Source of the DNA: DATENM01 sp045807725
GTDB taxonomy: Bacteria; Acidobacteriota; Blastocatellia; UBA7656
Direction of reading: 5' to 3'
NCBI GenBank assembly: GCA_045807725.1
Contig: JBJMGV010000126.1
Location: 186,001 to 250,000, forward strand
Length of the DNA: 64,000 nucleotides
The notes beneath the pieces are model-generated. The model was not told the origin of the DNA. It did no database searches and saw only the letters and a list, made by a program, of their open reading frames with translations. The translations under genes were made by a program, and so were the position numbers. This document shows, in pieces, positions 59,832 to 64,000 of the stretch. Numbering within the stretch: the first letter of the stretch is position 1; every line of letters begins with the position of its first letter.

Positions 59832-61007
59832 CTATCGTGTGAAGGTGAAAGTGTTCGACACCGAGCCGTCAGGGTTCTTCACCTGTAGATTCACGGTCTG
59901 ACCCGGCGCGATGCTGTTGCCGCCTTTGCGCGAGACGATCAAGGTTGACGGCGTTGTCTCGTCATTGAACGTCTTCTTCATCTTGTTGCCGCCGGTCGCA
60001 GGCTGTGCACATGTATCGCACATAAACAACAGCGCCCCGTCGCCGAAGTTCTGACCGCTCACGAGCAGTTGCTTGCCTTGCATTTGCGCGCTGAGGATTT
60101 GCGGCAAAGGCGGGCCTGCGCCGTTGATGGTGAATGGGCTGCTGATGGCCGGCGCGACTGCCGAGCCGGATTTTGTGCCGACCGTGACGCGCAGGCGCGC
60201 GCTTGTAGCGCGGACGTTCGGCACGGTCCAGTTGAAGCCGGTGGCGCTCGCGTCGCTGGTGAAGAAGATTTGATGGGTGATCGGGAAGGTCGCGCCATCA
60301 TCGGTCGAATAGCGCACCTCGAGGTTGTCGATGTTCGCCGTGCCTGTGGTCAGCCACTCGATGCGAGTCTGCGCGCCCGGTTCGAGCGTTTGCCCGTTGA
60401 GCGATGTCGCCAGCGCCAGCGTGACGTGACTACTCTCTGAGTCGGCGAAGAAGCGATTGGTGTAGATGAAATCTTTGCCGTTCGTGCGGTCGCCGTTGGC
60501 GGCGTTGCCGGAAATGTAGAAGGCCACTGGCCCGATGTCTGTGTCGGGCGCAGTCCAGCGCACCTGCCACACGCGGCTGTTCGCGCCGTTGGGCAGCGTT
60601 CCCAACTCTGTGTGCTCGATATACTGACGACCGCCGAAGCCGGTCTCTGAAAGCACCTGTGTGTCTCCGCCGAGCGAAGCCAACGTGCCGGCGCGGTGGT
60701 TGGTTATATCGAGGGCGGTCATTTGAAATCCGAAAGCCCGCTGACCGGACTGTGCGACGGTGATGGTCAGGGTGTATTGCACGCCGAGTCCATAGACGCC
60801 GCTGAGCGGGTTACCCGTGACTGTCACGCTCCCCGGCCCGCTGTTTTCAGAGTGGGTGTCGTGACAGGCCGTACAGTTGCCGAGATCATTCGGCGCATTC
60901 GTGTAGCCTGCATCCGGCCCGGTGATCTTCGCATAAACGACCGCCGTAATCGTCAACAGCAACAAGACCGCTTGCAGTTTTTTTCTGAGACTCACTCCCG
61001 GCATCAT
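59832..61007 (-). CDS. Exported CXXCH protein with choice-of-anchor V type domain
   Basis: 391 residues. A signal peptide ends near VVYAK. GYTNAPNDLGNCTACHDTH contains one heme-c-type CXXCH, followed by a Reelin-like domain (YTLTITVAQSGQRAFGFQMTA ... EHTELGTLPNGANS ... WTAPDTDIGPVAFYISGNAANG), the pattern of the choice-of-anchor V domain. A middle beta-sandwich (about 195-300) is like those of bacterial surface proteins. The C-terminal 85 residues look IPT/TIG-like, with CDTC as a second Cys pair. Likely periplasmic or surface-exposed and possibly heme-binding. It follows DUF1800 and DUF1501 genes on the same strand, a common grouping in Planctomycetes and Acidobacteria. Confidence 0.83.
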   Translation of the reverse strand: MMPGVSLRKKLQAVLLLLTITAVVYAKITGPDAGYTNAPNDLGNCTACHDTHSENSGPGSVTVTGNPLSGVYGLGVQYTLTITVAQSGQRAFGFQMTALDITNHRAGTLASLGGDTQVLSETGFGGRQYIEHTELGTLPNGANSRVWQVRWTAPDTDIGPVAFYISGNAANGDRTNGKDFIYTNRFFADSESSHVTLALATSLNGQTLEPGAQTRIEWLTTGTANIDNLEVRYSTDDGATFPITHQIFFTSDASATGFNWTVPNVRATSARLRVTVGTKSGSAVAPAISSPFTINGAGPPLPQILSAQMQGKQLLVSGQNFGDGALLFMCDTCAQPATGGNKMKKTFNDETTPSTLIVSRKGGNSIAPGQTVNLQVKNPDGSVSNTFTFTR

Positions 61008-61132
61008 GAAAGGTTCGCCTTTCTTCCCACGTTGATTTGCTTATTTATTATTGAACGAAGCGGCGGACGCAATCTTGCCTTTATTCCGCCATTACCAACA
61101 GAGGCGGGACGGCGGCAAAAAATACAAGATGA

Positions 61133-61156
61133 AGGGCGGATTCGCGGCCCGCCCTC
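61133..61156 (-). terminator. Hairpin after the DUF1501 gene
   Basis: GGGCGG and CCGCCC (61134-61154) form a stem; on the minus strand a T-rich stretch (TATTTTTTG) follows about 12 bp later. It may end or weaken transcription before the CXXCH gene. Confidence 0.55.
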
Positions 61157-61171
61157 CATTCTTCAATCTAT

Positions 61172-62470
61172 TCAAGCGATGAAGCCCACGTCCTCGAACT
61201 GGCTGCCGAGAATCGTGCGCGAATCGGCATTGAGCCACTTATCGAGAATGGTCGCGTAGACGGCGCGGAAATCAACCGTGAACTTCATATTGCCGGCGCT
61301 GTCCAGGTCCGTAAGCGATGGCTGTGTGCCGTAGACGCCGCCTTTGATCGCATTGCCGACCACCAATTGAACAGACGCCGTGCCGTGATCCGTTCCGCGC
61401 GAAGCGTTCTCGTTCGGGCGGCGGCCAAACTCTGACCACGTCATCATCACAACATTCTCGCCGAGATTATGCGCCGCCATATCGTCGTAGAACGCCTTGA
61501 TCGATTGCGACACCTGCCCGAGCAGCGTCGCGTGCTGGCCGACTGTCTTATCCGTTGGCGCTTGATTGCTGCCGATCTCCGCCGAGTGATGATCGAAGCC
61601 GCCGACCTGCACATAAAATAAATTCGCATCCGCAATGGTCGTAGCGATCTGCGCAACCATCTTCATCGCCGACGCGAGCGAATTCGTAGGATACGTCACC
61701 ATCGAGGTGTAACCGGCGACGGCGGCGCGCAACTGCGCCGCGCCTTCTTCGGCGTCAAAGCTGGCTTTGCCAACCGCGCTCAGGAACGTGCCGGCGTCAA
61801 AGCTGCGCGTGCTCATTGCCTTGAACGTGTTGAGCTGGTTGTTGCGGTCGCCGGTGTTGCGCCCGTCGGTGAGGAATTGATAATTGGCGAACGGGTCAGC
61901 GCCATTCGCAGGCGAGATGTTCGGCGTCACGTAATGGTCGGCGAACATCGCCTTCGGCAGCGAGCCGCCGACTGAGACTGCCGACAGGCTGCTCTGGCCG
62001 ACGAGCTTCTGGTCGGCGTACTTGCCGAGCCAGCCGTTGCCGCTGCCGCCGTTGGTGTTGGCTGTCTGCCAGATGTCTTGCGACAGAAAGTGCGACAGGT
62101 TCGGCGACGGGTAGCCGACGCCCGTGATGACGGCGACGCGGTTCGCATCAAAGAGCTGTTTGATCTCGGCAAGCGACGGGTGCAGGCCGAGGCTGTTGTT
62201 GAGAATCATCGAGCGGCCCTGCGCGTCTTTGAGTTCCGTGTCTTTGAATCCGAGGGTGGGCCGCAGTTGTTGATAGTGCGAATCCGCATACGGGATGACG
62301 GTATTCAAGCCGTCGTTGCCGCCGGCCATCTGAATGACCACGAAGATGCGGCGAGTCGCGGCATTGATCGCTTGCGCGTTGGCGCTGCCCGTCCAAAGTT
62401 TTGGCATCACGAGGCTGACCGAAACCGCCGCGGCGCTGCGCTTGATGAACTGTCGTCTGTTGATTGGCAT
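61172..62470 (-). CDS. DUF1501 protein, Tat-exported
   Basis: 432 residues from ATG 62470 behind AGGAGGGGAGAGCG. INRRQFIKRSAAAVSVSLVM is a twin-arginine signal. The body has the DUF1501 (sulfatase/alkaline-phosphatase-fold) pattern: VVIQMAGGNDGLNTVIPY, NSLGLHPSLAEIKQLF, VITGVGYPSPNLSHFLSQDIW, FYVQVGGFDHHS and MMTWSEFGRRPNENASRGTDHG. Function is not established; the genes nearly always travel with DUF1800. The start lies 14 bp after the DUF1800 stop, so the two form one operon. Confidence 0.92.
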   Translation of the reverse strand: MPINRRQFIKRSAAAVSVSLVMPKLWTGSANAQAINAATRRIFVVIQMAGGNDGLNTVIPYADSHYQQLRPTLGFKDTELKDAQGRSMILNNSLGLHPSLAEIKQLFDANRVAVITGVGYPSPNLSHFLSQDIWQTANTNGGSGNGWLGKYADQKLVGQSSLSAVSVGGSLPKAMFADHYVTPNISPANGADPFANYQFLTDGRNTGDRNNQLNTFKAMSTRSFDAGTFLSAVGKASFDAEEGAAQLRAAVAGYTSMVTYPTNSLASAMKMVAQIATTIADANLFYVQVGGFDHHSAEIGSNQAPTDKTVGQHATLLGQVSQSIKAFYDDMAAHNLGENVVMMTWSEFGRRPNENASRGTDHGTASVQLVVGNAIKGGVYGTQPSLTDLDSAGNMKFTVDFRAVYATILDKWLNADSRTILGSQFEDVGFIA

Positions 62471-62484
62471 AACGCTCTCCCCTC

Positions 62485-63933
62485 CTAATTCAACTGAAAC
62501 TCCGGCAGGCACATAATCTGGTGGACGAGACCGCGAATCTTCTTGTCCACGTAAGCGTCGTCGGTCGCATATGCAATGGGCTGTCCCGTGTCACCTGTGG
62601 TCAGGTAAGAGATCAGCGGATTGCGCAGCGCTTTGGTCGTGGGCAGATTGAGCGCAGATAGAAAGGCGTTGACCGTCTTCTTCGGGTTGCCTTTGACGTT
62701 CTTGCGAAGCTGATCCGTGGTCACGAAGACGCCGGGGTTCGCCGGGTTGCGATTCGTCACCATCTGATTGGTGTAGTTGAACCGCTCAAGCATGCTCGCC
62801 GTGTTGACCCAGCCGAGGTTAAAGTCCCAGCCGGCGACATCGGGCGGGTTGAACAAGTCCTGCCCCATATTGCGCGCCCCATTGGCCAGCGCGTTCGACG
62901 TGCGCGGCGGATCATTAACGGTCGTGCCCGGCTGGTAGGTCGCGCCGAGCATACGCACCGCGCCGACGACCAGCTCGGCAGGCTGTTTGATGAGAGAGAA
63001 GATGGCGCGCTCGCTGAAGAACTCGTCCGAGGTGAAGATGGCGCGCACCAGTTCTTTGATCGAATGATTGTTGTTGAGATAGACCTTCGAGAATTTATCA
63101 ACCGTCGCTTTGTCGGCGCTGCTCGTGGTCAACGGATAGGCAAAGAAGTTCCAGAGCTTCCAGGTCAGGTAGCGCGCCGTCGCCGCGCGGTTGGTAATCA
63201 CGGTGATTACGTCTTCGCCGCTGAGATTGCCGCTCACTTGATAAGGCGTGCCGGCGTAGATGGTCTTCGCGCCGTTGTCGTGCTGGTTGGCGACCAGGCG
63301 GAAGGTGAAGCCATACTGGCTCCCCGCCGCGCGTTGGAAGTTCCACCCCGTAAAGGCGCGGGCGATCTCTTTCACGTCGTTCTCGGTGTAGTTCGCTTCG
63401 CCGGTGACGACATCGTTGATGCCCATCGTGAAGAGTTCTTGCAGCTCGCGACCAAAGTTCTCGTTCGGGCGGCCCAGCGCGTTGGTGACGCCATCGAGCC
63501 AGATCAGCATCGCGGGGTCTTGCGCGACTTGCAGCAGGATGTCATCGAATCGCGAGAGCGCGTTCTGCCGCAGCTTGAGGTTCTGAATGTAGAGATAAAT
63601 GTCCTGCACTTTCGAGCTGGCGGTGGCGAAGTGGTTATGCCAGAAGAGCGTCATCTTCTCTTCAAACTGGCGTTGCGTCGCCACCATTCGCGTGAACCAC
63701 CAGCGGCGAATCTCTGCGTTGTTGAATTTCGCGTTGTCGGTAAGGTCGGAAAAGTCGAAGCTCGCGCGGAGCAGATCTTCCATCGGCTGATTGTTGATCT
63801 GCGCGGTGTTGAGCAGGTAATCAACCGCGCCTTCGCGCCCTTTGCTGGCGAGCGCCTCGATCTCGTCAGGCGTGCCGCCGAAGCCTGCGCGCCTGAGCAG
63901 GTGCGCGGCCTCATCGTAGTTCAAGCTGGCCAT
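62485..63933 (-). CDS. DUF1800 protein
   Basis: 482 residues behind AGGAGGAGGATAACCT, an excellent ribosome site. EAAHLLRRAGFGGTPDEIE is the family N-terminus, followed by EKMTLFWHNHFATASSKV, AMLIWLDGVTNALGRPNENF, GRELQELFTMGI, ARAFTGWNFQ and FTSDEFFSERA; GWDFNLGWVNTASMLERFNY is near the C-terminus. No signal peptide is visible, although DUF1501 beside it is exported. The role is unknown; the pair is common in Planctomycetes, Acidobacteria and Bacteroidetes. The 67 bp upstream to the window edge should carry part of the promoter. Confidence 0.93.
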   Translation of the reverse strand: MASLNYDEAAHLLRRAGFGGTPDEIEALASKGREGAVDYLLNTAQINNQPMEDLLRASFDFSDLTDNAKFNNAEIRRWWFTRMVATQRQFEEKMTLFWHNHFATASSKVQDIYLYIQNLKLRQNALSRFDDILLQVAQDPAMLIWLDGVTNALGRPNENFGRELQELFTMGINDVVTGEANYTENDVKEIARAFTGWNFQRAAGSQYGFTFRLVANQHDNGAKTIYAGTPYQVSGNLSGEDVITVITNRAATARYLTWKLWNFFAYPLTTSSADKATVDKFSKVYLNNNHSIKELVRAIFTSDEFFSERAIFSLIKQPAELVVGAVRMLGATYQPGTTVNDPPRTSNALANGARNMGQDLFNPPDVAGWDFNLGWVNTASMLERFNYTNQMVTNRNPANPGVFVTTDQLRKNVKGNPKKTVNAFLSALNLPTTKALRNPLISYLTTGDTGQPIAYATDDAYVDKKIRGLVHQIMCLPEFQLN

Positions 63934-64000
63934 AGGTTATCCTCCTCCTGTTGCCGGTCGCTACGGTGCAGAGCCGGAAGCGGCCCCGTCATCTCAGACC

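Overview
The window is about 60% G+C and densely coded. Nearly every gene can be placed by family, and about 90% of the sequence is coding. The organism looks like a Gram-negative, free-living heterotroph, most likely an Acidobacteriota of the Blastocatellia type. That placement is inferred from the mix of genes: a DUF1800/DUF1501 pair, an Asn/Gly-rich lipoprotein, a DUF4142 lipoprotein, a POTRA protein, nifJ next to a dihydroorotate-dehydrogenase-like gene, a kynurenine cluster, paired M16 peptidases, and very many intergenic palindromes. No rRNA, tRNA, CRISPR array or complete insertion sequence was seen.

Layout. 1-4.3 kb: the end of an acyltransferase/SGNH protein, a lipoprotein, a fabH remnant, a methyltransferase and a 1.1 kb palindrome-rich gap. 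4.3-7.8 kb: malic enzyme and citrate synthase, with a duplicated terminator. 7.8-9.4 kb: a three-gene redox operon (cytochrome c, a cysteine-rich membrane protein, a secreted protein) behind two tandem Crp/Fnr boxes. 9.4-16.5 kb: a GCS2-CBS fusion, a DHOD-like protein and pyruvate:ferredoxin oxidoreductase. 16.7-18.6 kb: an ankyrin protein behind the same double Crp/Fnr box, a 111-bp MITE-like element, and an Fnr-type regulator with four candidate Fe-S cysteines. 18.9-28.8 kb: membrane, hydrolase, stress and lipoprotein genes, ending with a stand-alone N-terminal domain of cyanophycin synthetase. 29.3-33.0 kb: a tryptophan/kynurenine catabolic cluster (kynU, kynA, an enoyl-CoA hydratase, RidA). 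33-42.3 kb: a lipoprotein, an EamA transporter, pcp, nfi, a large repeat protein (probable beta-propeller), a POTRA protein and serA. 42.5-53.4 kb: a plus-strand housekeeping block (rplU-rpmA-obgE-nadD-rsfS, a receiver-less sigma-54 activator, rlmH, a DksA-like protein, comF, two M16 peptidases, one M28 peptidase). 53.4-64 kb: gatC, an unknown membrane protein, an NtrY-like kinase, panC/panB, then a CXXCH surface protein with DUF1501 and DUF1800.

The most unusual feature lies between the genes. At about fourteen gene junctions there are degenerate tandem arrays with a 7-bp period. Most are folded as two inverted arms around a short centre. The heptamer differs from locus to locus while the architecture stays the same, and the stop codons of many flanking genes lie inside an arm. 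A second layer consists of dispersed palindromes whose stem bases covary between copies. Together these suggest hairpin elements maintained for structure rather than sequence.

Regulation. The Fnr-like protein at 17.8-18.6 kb is the natural candidate reader of the GTGAC-N4-GTCAC boxes at 9.37, 17.39 and (weaker) 16.56 kb. That would link oxygen or redox state to the cytochrome operon, the ankyrin protein and nifJ.
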